From Chloroflexota bacterium (GTDB lineage Bacteria; Chloroflexota; Anaerolineae; Caldilineales; Caldilineaceae): 64,000 bases of DNA. Below are positions 29,435 through 40,287 of this stretch, one piece after another; position 1 is the stretch's first letter, and each line of letters starts with the position of its first letter. The translations under genes were made by a program, and so were the position numbers. The stretch covers positions 30,923 to 94,922 of the forward strand of contig BOKO01000024.1 of assembly GCA_016861025.1 (NCBI GenBank), written 5' to 3'. The notes beneath the pieces were generated by a model. That model made no database searches. It was not told the origin of the DNA and was given only the letters and a program-made list of their open reading frames with translations.

Positions 29435-29516
29435 TTAATGCGTTGATATACCGGGCTTTGGGACGAAGACGTCACAGACTCTGGCAAGGAGGGTGGAAGA
29501 AGTGCATCGTATCACG

Positions 29517-29558
29517 AAAAAAGATGGGTTTCTCACCATTGAGAAACCCATCTTTTTT
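29517..29558. terminator. Strong rho-independent terminator after the bPH-like gene
   Basis: An 18-bp perfect stem with a 6-base loop (ACCATT) is flanked by A and T tracts, so it can work in both directions. It lies 18 bp past the stop of the minus-strand gene at 29577. Confidence 0.93.
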
Positions 29559-29576
29559 CGTGGTGATCGTTGTCGA

Positions 29577-30137
29577 TCAGCGCTTCCAGGTCAGCACAGT
29601 TGACTTGCCAAAGGGCAAGTTGCTGAGGTCAACGCCGACAGCATCGCTATCTGGTTTCAATCCGGCGCGCTCAATGATCAACGCCGCCAGTTCAGAATCG
29701 AAATCGCGATCTTCACGGTCGATAGCAATCTCGCCGGGATACTGATGATAGACCTGAATCTGGCAATCCTTGGGATGGGTGTTGCGGCGGTCGATTATAA
29801 CATCCATACGATAGATGTTCTTCCACTCCCAGGCTTTATGGCGGTTCCAAAAGCGGAAGGGGATACTGATTTCCAGCCCTTCATCGGTGACGATAAAACG
29901 CCGCGTCGCCAGCAACAGGTCGCCATACAAAAACAGCGCTCCCCAGGCAATGAAGGTCCACGCCGTCGCTTCGGCAAAAAAGGTGTCGGTCAAGCCAGCA
30001 ATAAACGCGGCGACGCCCCCACCGAGCATGGTGATCCCCATCACCATGTTGCGGGTCTCGCCGCCAAATACAATTGCACGCCGTGCCGGCGCCATTTGCT
30101 CTGTCCCGACGGTGCTGATTTCAGTTGCTTCGGCCAT
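29577..30137 (-). CDS. Small membrane protein with PH-like domain
   Basis: This 186-residue protein has two adjacent hydrophobic segments (about 30-75), then a beta-rich region with RRFIVTDEGLEISIPFRFWNRHKAWEWKNIYRM in pieces such as FIVTDEGLEI and WEWKNIYRMDV. That pattern resembles bacterial PH-like (bPH/YdbS/DUF304) domains placed after two transmembrane helices. The function is unknown. The ATG at 30137 is preferred over an upstream TTG. It is monocistronic with a strong terminator. Confidence is higher that it is a gene than for the domain assignment. Confidence 0.68.
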   Translation of the reverse strand: MAEATEISTVGTEQMAPARRAIVFGGETRNMVMGITMLGGGVAAFIAGLTDTFFAEATAWTFIAWGALFLYGDLLLATRRFIVTDEGLEISIPFRFWNRHKAWEWKNIYRMDVIIDRRNTHPKDCQIQVYHQYPGEIAIDREDRDFDSELAALIIERAGLKPDSDAVGVDLSNLPFGKSTVLTWKR

Positions 30138-30277
30138 CGCTGTCGCCCCATCCTTGTGCAAAAATTTTAGGAAGGATTGTCAAAAAAATCGAGAATAGTA
30201 TAGCGGGAATGTAGAGAAGTGGACAAATTCAATTTGTGATTCGGTGCACGATTGCGCCCCGAAATCTGACGACTAAA

Positions 30278-31654
30278 TTATTCGACAGTTAGCCGATAGC
30301 CGCGCCCACGAATCGTGGTGAGAAAGCGCGGCGAGGCAGGGTCCGGCTCGATCTTCTGACGCAAACGGCTGATCAGCTTTTCAATGCGGGCGTCATCGAC
30401 CTCGTCGATGTAGCTTTCGCCCCACACCTGAGTGACGATGGCGTACTTGTCGATAATTTTGTCGCGATTCTGGAAGAGCAGCTGAATCAGCTTGTATTCC
30501 AGCGCGGTCAATGTCTCGACCGGCGCTCCGTTGACGAGCACCTGCCCGCTGGCTGTATCAACCCAAAGCGAGGAGGATTCCGGCGCAACCTGGGCAGTTT
30601 GACGCTGGACATATTCTGCAAGCAGGCGACAAAAAATCTGCAGCCGTCCTTCCACACGATTGAGCAGATGGCGACGCAACAACTCATCGATCACATCTTG
30701 ATCTGGCTTGTGGTCGGCGAGTGCAAGCGCGCCCAGCTCTGTCTGCTCGGCGGGTGTGCACTCGTTCCAGATTTTGCTGCACTCGCGCGTTAAATATTCG
30801 TCGACAAGCAGCAACGCGGCCGTCCGCCGATGAAAACGCCAGCGCTCCATCGGGTCGGTTGGCGGCGGGTCGGCGTCTTCCAGCGCCTGATGCAGCACAC
30901 GGCAGACGCCCTCCGCCATGCGCGGATGCCCGCCGCTCCATTGGTAGATGAAGTCGATGTCAGCGTTTGTAAAGTCGGCTTCATAGGCGGTCATATAGCG
31001 ACGAATCTGCTGCTCGGTGTCAGAGCGGGTCAGCGGCGCCAGATACCAGATGCGATGACCAAACAATTCGGCAAATTCGCCGTGCCGACGATCCAGATTG
31101 AGCGCGGGCAACGGCCGACCGCTGGCAGTGACATAAACGATCTGCCTGCTGTATCGATCCTGCACGGCGCGCAGATTGAGAAAGACGCGTGCATCGATGT
31201 GTGTGAAGGGATCGTCGAACTCGTCAAAGAGCAGCACCAGTTTGCGTGTGGTTGATTCGATGGCGGCCGTGAGGCCGCGGCTGAAACTGAGCGGCACCTG
31301 AAAATCGCTTGCCGGCGCCACCAGCATGTCGTAGGCGTTGACCAACTCCGGCAGCGCAGCCAGCGCCTGGCTTGCCTCCTGCAAGCAACGCAGAACCAGC
31401 TCGCTAAAGCCCTGTTCGGTCATGTCGAGAATGCGGTTGCAATCGATGTAGACCGGCAGAAACTCCTGTCCGGCCTCGCCCAGTTCTTTCACCCATACGT
31501 CGGGCTGCGCCAGCAAGCGCAGCAGCGCGGACTTGCCGATGTTGCTCATGCCCACGATCTCGACGCACTGCATGGCGTAGAGGTGGCGCAAGATATTCTC
31601 GACATCGTATCGGCGCATATAGTCGCCGTTGAGTAGGCGTAGGGTGAGCGGCAT
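30278..31654 (-). CDS. P-loop ATPase with C-terminal OmpR-type winged-helix DNA-binding domain
   Basis: This 458-residue regulator has a Walker A at G35-S42 (GMSNIGKS), a Walker B (LVLLFDEFDD, near 135), and a sensor-like ASGRPLP region, in the manner of STAND/Orc-type AAA ATPases. A helical middle follows. The C-terminal 100 residues form an OmpR/PhoB winged helix (TALEYKLIQLLFQNRDKII, ARIEKLISRLRQKI, TTIRGRGYRLTVE). The ATG at 31654 lies two bases after the permease stop, so it is translated with the ABC importer. It is not the missing transport ATPase: no ABC signature is seen. It may sense peptide uptake or regulate the operon. Confidence 0.85.
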   Translation of the reverse strand: MPLTLRLLNGDYMRRYDVENILRHLYAMQCVEIVGMSNIGKSALLRLLAQPDVWVKELGEAGQEFLPVYIDCNRILDMTEQGFSELVLRCLQEASQALAALPELVNAYDMLVAPASDFQVPLSFSRGLTAAIESTTRKLVLLFDEFDDPFTHIDARVFLNLRAVQDRYSRQIVYVTASGRPLPALNLDRRHGEFAELFGHRIWYLAPLTRSDTEQQIRRYMTAYEADFTNADIDFIYQWSGGHPRMAEGVCRVLHQALEDADPPPTDPMERWRFHRRTAALLLVDEYLTRECSKIWNECTPAEQTELGALALADHKPDQDVIDELLRRHLLNRVEGRLQIFCRLLAEYVQRQTAQVAPESSSLWVDTASGQVLVNGAPVETLTALEYKLIQLLFQNRDKIIDKYAIVTQVWGESYIDEVDDARIEKLISRLRQKIEPDPASPRFLTTIRGRGYRLTVE

Positions 31655-31656
31655 GG

Positions 31657-32556
31657 TTATCGATTCATGGATGTGTCGAAGGCGTCGCGCAGCCCATCGC
31701 CCAGAAAGGTGAAGCCGAGCATGGTGATGGCGATTGCCAGGGTTGGAAAGACGCCAAGATGCCAGTAGACGCGCATGTAAGAGAGCGCATTGCCGACCAT
31801 CTTGCCCCAACTGGGAATGGGATCGTTGACGCCCAAACCCAGAAAGGATAGACCCGCTTCGGCAAAGATTGCCACCGGGATGCCAATAGTGACCGCGACG
31901 ATTAAGGGGGCGATGGCATTAGGCAGCAGGTGATGGAGGGCGATGCGCGTCCCGGAAGCGCCCAACGTGCGTGCAGCGAGCACGAAATCACGTTCGCGCA
32001 GCGACAGCAACTGCGCCCGCAACAGCCGGCATGTGTCGAGCCAGGCCACAATGCCGAGCGCCAGGATCACATTGAAGAGGCCACCGCCAAAGACGGAGAT
32101 GAGCAGCAGCGCCAGCATCAACGCAGGCACCGCTGTGAAGACCTCCACCAGACGCATGATGATGTAATCGATCGGGCCGCCAGCCAGCCCTGCCAGTAAG
32201 CCAAGTGGGATGCCGATAACGAGCGCAATCGCCATCACCCCCAGGCCGACGGCAAGCGAGATGCGCGTCCCATAAACGATGCGCGAATAAACATCGCGCC
32301 CGACCTCGTCGGTGCCCATCCAGTGCTCGCTGCTGGGAAATTGAAGCGCTCTTGTCGGATTGGCGGCGTCGTAAGGATACGGCGCGATAAAGTCAGCCAG
32401 CAGCGCGGTCAACACCAGTGCAGAGACAAGAAACAAGCCAAAAAGCGCCAGCTTGTTGCGTGCAAAACGGCGTGCAGCATCGCCCAGCAATGTGCGCTGC
32501 TTTGGCAACCCCTGCATCTGTGCGACGCCCATCGCCGCTGCCGTCGAACTGCTCAT
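31657..32556 (-). CDS. Oligopeptide/dipeptide ABC transporter permease (DppC-type)
   Basis: This 299-residue inner-membrane permease has the OppC N-terminal domain (RNKLALFGLFLVSALVLTALLADFIAPYPYD) in the usual place and the EAA loop region SLRERDFVLAARTLGASGTRIALHH in pieces such as FVLAARTLGAS. The C-terminus has GLSFLGLGVNDPIPSWGKM, typical of DppC. It overlaps the dppB-type gene by four bases (ATGA). Together with the binding protein it would import oligopeptides, nickel or another solute, but no ATPase gene is adjacent. Confidence 0.92.
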   Translation of the reverse strand: MSSSTAAAMGVAQMQGLPKQRTLLGDAARRFARNKLALFGLFLVSALVLTALLADFIAPYPYDAANPTRALQFPSSEHWMGTDEVGRDVYSRIVYGTRISLAVGLGVMAIALVIGIPLGLLAGLAGGPIDYIIMRLVEVFTAVPALMLALLLISVFGGGLFNVILALGIVAWLDTCRLLRAQLLSLRERDFVLAARTLGASGTRIALHHLLPNAIAPLIVAVTIGIPVAIFAEAGLSFLGLGVNDPIPSWGKMVGNALSYMRVYWHLGVFPTLAIAITMLGFTFLGDGLRDAFDTSMNR

Positions 32557-33485
32557 GTCTTGCTCTTTCCCAGCCGCACGCGCGGGTCGACCACTACATA
32601 AAGAATATCGGTTATCAGGTAAACCAACGACCAGACGACCGCAACCAGCAGCAGCAGCGCCATGATCATCGGATAATCGCGTCCCAAGATGCTGGTGACA
32701 AAGAATTTGCCCAATCCCGGCACGCGGAAGATGCTCTCGATGAAGATCGTCCCGGTGATCAGGTTGGGAATCTGGGGCGCCAGAATCGTCAACAGTGGAA
32801 TCATGGCGTTGCGCAATGTATGGCGCAACATGATCTGACGGTCAGAAAGCCCCTTGGATCGCGCCGTGCGGATATAGTCCGAACGCGAGACTTCGAGGAT
32901 GCTCGTGCGCGTGTAGCGAGCCGTGAGCGCCATCGGTGCAAGCGCAAGCGCAGCGACCGGCATGATGTAATGATGCCACTGCCCCCAGCCACCGGTCGGC
33001 AGCCACTTGAACTGCACAGCAAAGAGGAGCACAAGCCATACGGCCACCACAAAATTAGGCACAGTCAGCCCCAACGTCGATATGGTCGATGCGGTGTAGT
33101 CGATCCAGGTGTTTTGGCGCGAGGCGGCCACCATACCGAGCAACAGACCAAGCGGCAGCGCAACCAGCAGCGCCGCCAATCCCAGTGATGCGCTCACAGG
33201 CCATGTGCGCGCGATCAAGCCGGTGACGGTCTCAGTCGGGCTTTGAAAGGGCACGCCGAAGTCGCCGCGCAGCGCGTTGCCCATATAGAGCAGATACTGT
33301 TCAACCAGGGGGCGGTCAAGCCCATATTTGCGCATGTAGTTGGCTTTGGCTTCGGCTGATAACGGCACCTTGTCTTCATTGTAGGGGCCGCCGGGGATGG
33401 CGTGCATGAGCAGGAAGACAACCACACTGACAATGAAAAAGACAACCAGGATGCCGCCCAAGCGACCAAGCAGGTATCGAGCCAT
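32553..33485 (-). CDS. Oligopeptide/dipeptide ABC transporter permease (DppB-type)
   Basis: This 310-residue permease begins MARYLLGRLGGILVVFFIVS and shows the DppB pattern: MHAIPGGPY near the N-terminus, then the EAA loop (SDYIRTARSKGLSDRQIMLRH, seen as YIRTARSKGLS), and a final IDILYVVVDPRVR-like end (DILYVVVDPRVRLG). The start codon at 33485 has GGAG sites supplied by the nearby GGAGATT repeat arm. It overlaps dppC by four bases and follows the binding protein by 75 bp. Confidence 0.92.
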   Translation of the reverse strand: MARYLLGRLGGILVVFFIVSVVVFLLMHAIPGGPYNEDKVPLSAEAKANYMRKYGLDRPLVEQYLLYMGNALRGDFGVPFQSPTETVTGLIARTWPVSASLGLAALLVALPLGLLLGMVAASRQNTWIDYTASTISTLGLTVPNFVVAVWLVLLFAVQFKWLPTGGWGQWHHYIMPVAALALAPMALTARYTRTSILEVSRSDYIRTARSKGLSDRQIMLRHTLRNAMIPLLTILAPQIPNLITGTIFIESIFRVPGLGKFFVTSILGRDYPMIMALLLLVAVVWSLVYLITDILYVVVDPRVRLGKSKT

Positions 33486-33499
33486 GAAGATGAACTCCA

Positions 33500-33548
33500 A
33501 ATCTCCGATCTCCAATCTCAATTTGCTGAGATTGGAGATCGGAGATCG
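33500..33548. repeat. GGAGATT-type perfect hairpin (array H) between binding-protein and DppB genes
   Basis: Arms 33501-33520 and 33527-33546 are exact complements over 20 bp, with the 6-base loop ATTTGC. On the minus strand the downstream arm ends in GGAGATTTGGAG, 8-20 bases before the dppB ATG. In the operon mRNA this hairpin could protect the binding-protein message or shield the dppB ribosome site. Confidence 0.92.
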
Positions 33549-33560
33549 TGAAATAGCTGT

Positions 33561-35363
<1,803 letters not shown>

Positions 35364-35425
35364 AGGTATCCTCCATAGTCTGAGCAAATTGAAGATTGTC
35401 ACCAACGATGTGTAGGGTGTCGTTA

Positions 35426-35454
35426 ATTCTACGCAGTGGATTGGCTTTCTGCAA
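35426..35454 (-). promoter_or_regulatory. Candidate promoter of the ABC importer operon
   Basis: On the minus strand, TTGCAG (35449-35454) and TAGAAT (35426-35431) are 17 bp apart. The -10 is a 5/6 match but the -35 is weak. Confidence 0.4.
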
Positions 35455-35563
35455 ACTGTTGTGAAACGAATGGGAGCGGTGGCGCAAAGCGCTGCAAAAG
35501 CTCGCTCTGTCGCAACCGTTATACAAAACCAACGCGACGAGCTTATCAGGCGAACTGATGAGG

Positions 35564-36142
35564 CTATGCCCCAGCTTCCTCCGGCAGTTGAAACCCGTTC
35601 TGCACCCACGTCACCACGGCGCGCATCTGGAACTTTTGTTCGTCGTCGAACGAGTCGTAGGCATTGGCTGCCGCTGTGAGCAGCTCGTCAATGTCGACGG
35701 ATTGCAGCGCGCTGGCAACGCCGGCTTCGCTGCGCGTGGCGTTGGCGCCGCCCCCGCCGAACAGACTGCCAAGCAACGAGCCCAGTCCACCGCTGGCGAA
35801 CAGCGCGCCGACAATCGGGATCAGAAGCTGTAAACCGGCCAGCAAGTCTTTCTGACTATACTTCTCGCGCTTCTTCTTGAGGTCGGCGCCAAGCTGCCCC
35901 TGCGGCTTCGGCTTGGGTTTGGATTTGGCGGGCTTCTTTGCCGAACCGGAAGCAGGTTTCTTGGCGGTCGGCTTTTTGGCAGGCTTGGCGGCGGCAGCTT
36001 CGAGCGCATCTTCACGCAGCAATTTGCCGCCGCGCACGTAGATCGGTTTGTCACAATATGGGCACGCGGTCTTGCGCTTGGGCGTCTTATCGAGTTTGCG
36101 CCGACAGTAGGGACAGCGCACAAATGATGGTTTCTCGCTCAC
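35564..36142 (-). CDS. Zinc-ribbon protein of unknown function
   Basis: This 192-residue protein has an N-terminal double CxxC zinc ribbon (CPYCRRKLDKTP, then CPYCDKPIY). A Lys/Ala/Pro-rich disordered stretch (about 50-85), a hydrophobic Gly-rich segment (LLIPIVGALFASGGLGSLLG) and an acidic helical C-terminus follow. I do not recognise the family as a whole. The start is a GTG that overlaps the sufE stop (GTGA), with GAGGAG upstream, so it is translated with SufE. A link to Fe-S or metal handling is possible but rests only on context. Confidence 0.7.
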   Translation of the reverse strand: MSEKPSFVRCPYCRRKLDKTPKRKTACPYCDKPIYVRGGKLLREDALEAAAAKPAKKPTAKKPASGSAKKPAKSKPKPKPQGQLGADLKKKREKYSQKDLLAGLQLLIPIVGALFASGGLGSLLGSLFGGGGANATRSEAGVASALQSVDIDELLTAAANAYDSFDDEQKFQMRAVVTWVQNGFQLPEEAGA

Positions 36143-36591
36143 TGGCGGCTCCTCACCTGCTTCTTCATGTAGGCCAGGAGTGCGTGCAGTCCGCGCACGC
36201 GCTGCGGGGTGATGACTTCGTGCAACCCCAACAACATGTAGACATCATCAGGCGTTGCCAGGATCGCTTCGGGCGTTGCGCCATCCAACCCTTCAGCCAG
36301 GATCGACGCATAGCCGCGCACGGTCGGCGATTCAGGTGGGATGTCGAGAAAAAAGTGGACGGCGCCATCGTTGATTTCGGTGGCGAGAAAGACAGGCGTC
36401 TGGCACTCGTGCACCTGCTCCAGCTGGTCGCGCGCGGCGGCGTAGCGTTCGGGCAGCGGAGGCAGGCTCATGGCGTACTCGATCAGATATTCCATACGGT
36501 CGCGCGGCGGCGCCTCGCGGAACTCCTCGATGATCGCCTGCAATGCAGGCGGGCACAAGTCGATCTTGTCCTGGACAATCGTTTCGGTCAC
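36139..36591 (-). CDS. sufE: SufE-type cysteine desulfuration protein
   Basis: This 150-residue SufE/CsdE-family protein accepts sulfur from a SufS/CsdA cysteine desulfurase for Fe-S cluster assembly. The persulfide cysteine is C63, in the signature VHECQTPVF. The N-terminus (LQAIIEEFREAPPRDRMEYLIEYA) and ending (LRGLHALLAYMK-type, VRGLHALLAYMKKQV) are typical. No sufS or sufBCD gene is nearby. It is followed by the overlapping zinc-ribbon gene. Confidence 0.92.
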   Translation of the reverse strand: MTETIVQDKIDLCPPALQAIIEEFREAPPRDRMEYLIEYAMSLPPLPERYAAARDQLEQVHECQTPVFLATEINDGAVHFFLDIPPESPTVRGYASILAEGLDGATPEAILATPDDVYMLLGLHEVITPQRVRGLHALLAYMKKQVRSRQ

Positions 36592-36781
36592 AACAACATC
36601 TCCATATTGTATAACGACCTGGCGGCGCTCGGGCGGGCCAGGCGCTGCATCATCTGGCTGTAGGGAAACTTGTTCAACGGTGAACTTGTGATCTGACGAT
36701 GATCCTACTGCACAGCTGCCATTGCGTCAAACTGACTATCCACTTCGGGTCTACTTTGTGTCTGGGGGTGCGCAGTGCTCC

Positions 36782-38047
36782 TCATATCGGAAACGTCTCC
36801 AAAATGGCGCACTGAATTGCTTCCTCCCATCGATAGAAGGCGGAGTACGCACCTTTATAAGTTTCGGGGTTGCGTCCGACGCCAGCAATGACATAGACAA
36901 AGCCAGCATCTTTTTCAGGATCAAACCACATGGCGCTGAGCAGCCCGTAGGCGTCGCCCATGTGCCCCCAAAGCTGTAGGCTGGCGTCAGCAAGCAGCCG
37001 GTCCGACGCCCCATAAGCGTCGGCGGGAGCGTTGGTTAGGTGATGAACGCCCAAGCCAAACGCGCGCATCAATCCGCCATAGGGATCGCCGTTGCCAAGC
37101 GCAGGGTCAAAGCGCCACTGCTCCGTCAGCATCTGCGCCACCGTCCCTGGCTGCAAGAGACGTTGATGCTTCCCAAGTCCGCCGTGCGTAAAAATCTTCA
37201 TCACCTCGATCAGCTCGCGCGGTGAGATGCGCAACCCACCCTGCGGCGAGAAGATCGTGCCGTTGGCGCCGGGCAGGTACGCGTCCAGGTCGTCGGGAGC
37301 GGGCGGACGCACGCCGCGCACGTCGTCCATTTGTGCACACCACGGCGCCGACGGGTCCCAATCACCGTTGCGCTGGCGACGATAGAGCACAGCCAGGTTG
37401 CGCAGACCGTCGTTGGAAAGGTTGCGCACGTTGAATGATGCATCCACCCCTAACGGCGCCAGCAGATGCCGGTCAACGTAACAGTCAAAGCGTTCGCCGG
37501 TGATGCATTCGATCAATGCGCCGAGCACTCCGAAACCGAGATTGCAGTAGGAAAAGAATCTTCCCGGCGCATGGTCGGCGTGTATCGACCGACCGGCGAA
37601 GTGTGCGCCGTCCTCATGGAAAGGACTGCCGGGCTGAAAGACGTCGCGCAGCGCAGTGGTGGGCGGGAAGGTGTAGGTCTCGCCATCGCGCAGCGACGAG
37701 GTGTGCGTCAGCAACATGCGCGCCGTGATCGGTGCGCTGGGCCAATGCGGGTTGCGCAGCCGCCAGCCGAGCGCGTCGCTCACGTCGGCGTCGAGATCGA
37801 GCAACCCGCGCTCGACAAGCTGCATCACCGCCAGCGCAGTCACCGTTTTCGAGATCGATGCGATGCGAAATTTCGTCGCGGGCGTCACCGGCAACGAACG
37901 CCTGGCGTCGTCGGGGTCGATGAAGCGATGACCGAAGTAACCTTCATAGCGAATTGCACCCGCCCGATAGACAGTCACAGCCAGCCCAGACAAGTCGGCG
38001 TTGGGTGTGCGCAATATCTGTTCAAGTTGTCGATCCAGGTGGTTCAC
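36782..38047 (-). CDS. Beta-lactamase-fold serine hydrolase
   Basis: This 421-residue protein of the class C beta-lactamase/esterase superfamily has the SxxK motif S64-I-S-K67 (FRIASISKTVTALAVMQL) and the YxN motif (FSYCNLGFGVLGALIE). A late Gly-rich HGGLGK stretch may stand for the third motif. No signal peptide is evident, so it may be cytoplasmic. Family members are D-aminopeptidases, esterases or penicillin-recognising enzymes; the substrate is unclear. It is a single gene, separated from the upstream SIMPL gene by a terminator. Confidence 0.88.
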   Translation of the reverse strand: MNHLDRQLEQILRTPNADLSGLAVTVYRAGAIRYEGYFGHRFIDPDDARRSLPVTPATKFRIASISKTVTALAVMQLVERGLLDLDADVSDALGWRLRNPHWPSAPITARMLLTHTSSLRDGETYTFPPTTALRDVFQPGSPFHEDGAHFAGRSIHADHAPGRFFSYCNLGFGVLGALIECITGERFDCYVDRHLLAPLGVDASFNVRNLSNDGLRNLAVLYRRQRNGDWDPSAPWCAQMDDVRGVRPPAPDDLDAYLPGANGTIFSPQGGLRISPRELIEVMKIFTHGGLGKHQRLLQPGTVAQMLTEQWRFDPALGNGDPYGGLMRAFGLGVHHLTNAPADAYGASDRLLADASLQLWGHMGDAYGLLSAMWFDPEKDAGFVYVIAGVGRNPETYKGAYSAFYRWEEAIQCAILETFPI

Positions 38048-38178
38048 AGTCGCTTGCTTTCTGAGTGATTAGAGAGGCGAGTTGGGAAGGACGACACTGC
38101 ACCGCCGCTGTGGTTTTCCTGCGCAAGCCCTCGCCCATCAGCCTCTCCATCAGATTGTATGAGCGCCGCCGAAAAATG

Positions 38179-38220
38179 CAAAGAGCACGCAGCCCGTGGC
38201 GTCAGGCTGCGTGCTCTTTG
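38179..38220. terminator. Rho-independent terminator after the SIMPL gene
   Basis: A 16-bp perfect stem (CAAAGAGCACGCAGCC and its complement) has a 10-base loop. It lies 105 bp past the stop of the minus-strand SIMPL gene and before the serine hydrolase start. Confidence 0.8.
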
Positions 38221-38325
38221 TCTTGTGATGTGGATCGCAGGATTCCGAACTGGCGAAATTCACGTTTACAGAATCACGCCACCCCAGATGTACAGTAGAC
38301 CCATTCCAAACCCAACTCTTGCGGT

Positions 38326-39093
38326 TCAGTCCACCAGCTCGTAGGTGATCTGCAGTTGCATGGTCAGCCGCAGTTGCCCCAACTGGATCGGTGTGCGGTC
38401 GGCGCCGCCCAGACCAAGCTGGAAGCTGCTGATCGAGTTGTTGTAAAAGCCGCCTGCGCCGCCGATCACTTCGCTGATGCTGAGGATGCGACCCACCTGC
38501 ACGCCGGTCAGCGCCGCCAGCTCTGCTGCATTGGCGTTGGCAGCCTCGACCGCCAGCTTGCGCGCTTCGGAGCGAGCCGCTGTTGCGTCATCGAGTAGGA
38601 ACTCTACACCGTAGATGTTGTTGGCGCCGGCTTTGATCGAGGCGTCGAGCACTTCGCCGACCTGATCGAGATCACGGATGATCACCGTCACCGTATTGCC
38701 GACGCGATATTGAACCTCCTCCTCGCTAACCGGGCCGCCCATGCCGTAGCGCTCAGCGTAGACGTTGAAGCTGCTTGTCTGAATGTCTTTTTCGTCGATT
38801 CCAAGATCGATCAGCGTCGCCAACAGCGCGTCGACAATGCGGCTGTTCTCGGCGGCTGCCTCTTCGACCGTGGGGCGCACGACTTCGACGCCGATATTCG
38901 TGCGCGCCACATTCGGCTCGATATTGACGACGCCCTCGCCGACGACGGTGATCGTGCGCGCTGCAGTTGGCGCAACCTCTTGAGCAAGCGCCACCGGTGT
39001 GCGCAGCCAGTTTCCGCCGATGAAAGCGCCGGATAACAGCATCACCGCCGCCAATGTCACGGCAAGAATGCGTTGGATTCGATTGGTGTTCAT
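38326..39093 (-). CDS. SIMPL (DUF541) domain secreted protein
   Basis: This 255-residue protein has an N-terminal signal segment (ILAVTLAAVMLLSGAFIGG). The SIMPL domain shows TITVVGEGVVNIEPNVARTNIGVEV, DIQTSSFNVYAERYG, YRVGNTVTVIIRDLDQVGEVLDASIKAGANNI in successive pieces, and the C-terminal MQLQITYEL strand. SIMPL proteins are periplasmic or secreted, of uncertain function; some respond to oxidative stress. The ATG at 39093 with AAAGGA upstream is preferred over the TTG two codons earlier. Confidence 0.92.
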   Translation of the reverse strand: MNTNRIQRILAVTLAAVMLLSGAFIGGNWLRTPVALAQEVAPTAARTITVVGEGVVNIEPNVARTNIGVEVVRPTVEEAAAENSRIVDALLATLIDLGIDEKDIQTSSFNVYAERYGMGGPVSEEEVQYRVGNTVTVIIRDLDQVGEVLDASIKAGANNIYGVEFLLDDATAARSEARKLAVEAANANAAELAALTGVQVGRILSISEVIGGAGGFYNNSISSFQLGLGGADRTPIQLGQLRLTMQLQITYELVD

Positions 39094-39258
39094 GTTCAAC
39101 TATCCTTTCCTGATACTTCATGTCTCCAGCGAAAAGTTGCTGTCACCAACCGTGACGACTGCATTGCAACCAATGTTCCCACCAAATTCCACGAAAAGGG
39201 TGCAAAACGTCGCCAACACTTGCGGCCACGCAAACAATCCGTGATACAATCCCGACCT

Positions 39259-40233
39259 ATGGCGAAACAATACTACGGCGGACAGGCCGTCATCGAAGGG
39301 GTTATGATGCGGGGGCGCAAAAGCATGGCTGTGGCAGTGCGCAACCCGCAGGGGCGCATTGTGCTGCATGAGGAGCCGTTGACGGCGAAAATCTACACCA
39401 GCGCATGGGGACAGTGGCCCTTTGTGCGTGGGTTAGGGATGTTATGGGATGCGCTCGGTCTGGGCATTCGCGCGCTCTTTTGGAGCGGTGAGGTTGCCGC
39501 CGGCGAAGAGGATGGCAAGCCGGTCGAGTTCACAGGCCCGGTCGCGTGGACGACCATCGCCGTCAGCCTGTCGTTTGCCGTGGCGCTCTTTTTTATGCTG
39601 CCGACCTTTGCCGCGCGCCTGCTGGCGACTTTCGTCAACGACGACCCCTTCATCGACGCCGTATTCGAGGGTGTAATCCGGCTGATCCTTTTCGTCGCCT
39701 ATTTGTGGGTGATCGGGCAGTTCAACGACATCAAACGCGTCTTTGGCTATCACGGCGCTGAGCACAAGACGATCAACGCTTATGAAGCGGGCGCGCCGCT
39801 GACCGTAGCTGAAGTGCAGAAGTTCAGCGTCCAGCACACGCGCTGCGGCACCAGTTTTCTGCTCTACGTGTTGGTGATCAGCATCCTGCTTTTTGCCCCG
39901 CTGACCTTTTCCGATGTCGAACCGGGATGGCTGGCGATGGTGTTGCGCTTTGTCTCGCGGCTGGCGTTGGTGCCGGTGGTGGCCGGCATCGCCTATGAGA
40001 TCATACGCTTCAGCGCCGCGCACGAGAGAAACCGCTTGATGCGCATGTTGATTGCACCGGGGCTGTGGTTGCAGAAGATGACCACGCGCGAGCCAGAGGA
40101 CGGCATGGTGGAGTGCGCCATCGCCGCCCTGCAGCCGGTGCTTGCCGCTGACGGCAAACTGCCAGCCCGTGTTGAGCCTGCCTCGCCGGTCGAAACCACT
40201 GCCAGCCTCGAATCACCTGCAATCGCCGACTAA
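39259..40233 (+). CDS. DUF1385 family membrane protein (YqhQ-like)
   Basis: This 324-residue protein has the DUF1385 signature: QYYGGQAVIEGVMMRGRKSMAVAVRNP at the N-terminus (seen as GGQAVIEGVMMRG), a central pair of helices, then DIKRVFGYHGAEHKTINAYE with conserved His residues, and HTRCGTSFLLYVL. About four hydrophobic segments are seen. The function is unknown; a metal-binding metal-dependent role has been suggested for the HGAEHK motif. The C-terminal 40 residues are polar and variable. It is divergently oriented to the SIMPL gene. Confidence 0.93.
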   Translation: MAKQYYGGQAVIEGVMMRGRKSMAVAVRNPQGRIVLHEEPLTAKIYTSAWGQWPFVRGLGMLWDALGLGIRALFWSGEVAAGEEDGKPVEFTGPVAWTTIAVSLSFAVALFFMLPTFAARLLATFVNDDPFIDAVFEGVIRLILFVAYLWVIGQFNDIKRVFGYHGAEHKTINAYEAGAPLTVAEVQKFSVQHTRCGTSFLLYVLVISILLFAPLTFSDVEPGWLAMVLRFVSRLALVPVVAGIAYEIIRFSAAHERNRLMRMLIAPGLWLQKMTTREPEDGMVECAIAALQPVLAADGKLPARVEPASPVETTASLESPAIAD

Positions 40234-40287
40234 AGAACGTGTAAGGTGTTGCGTGGTGCGTAGCGAGATTGCCTGAGACGCAACACG

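Noticed and set aside
30278..31654. The missing DppD/F transport ATPase
   Set aside because: Walker A and B are present, but there is no ABC signature and the C-terminus is an OmpR-type winged helix, so it is a regulator.
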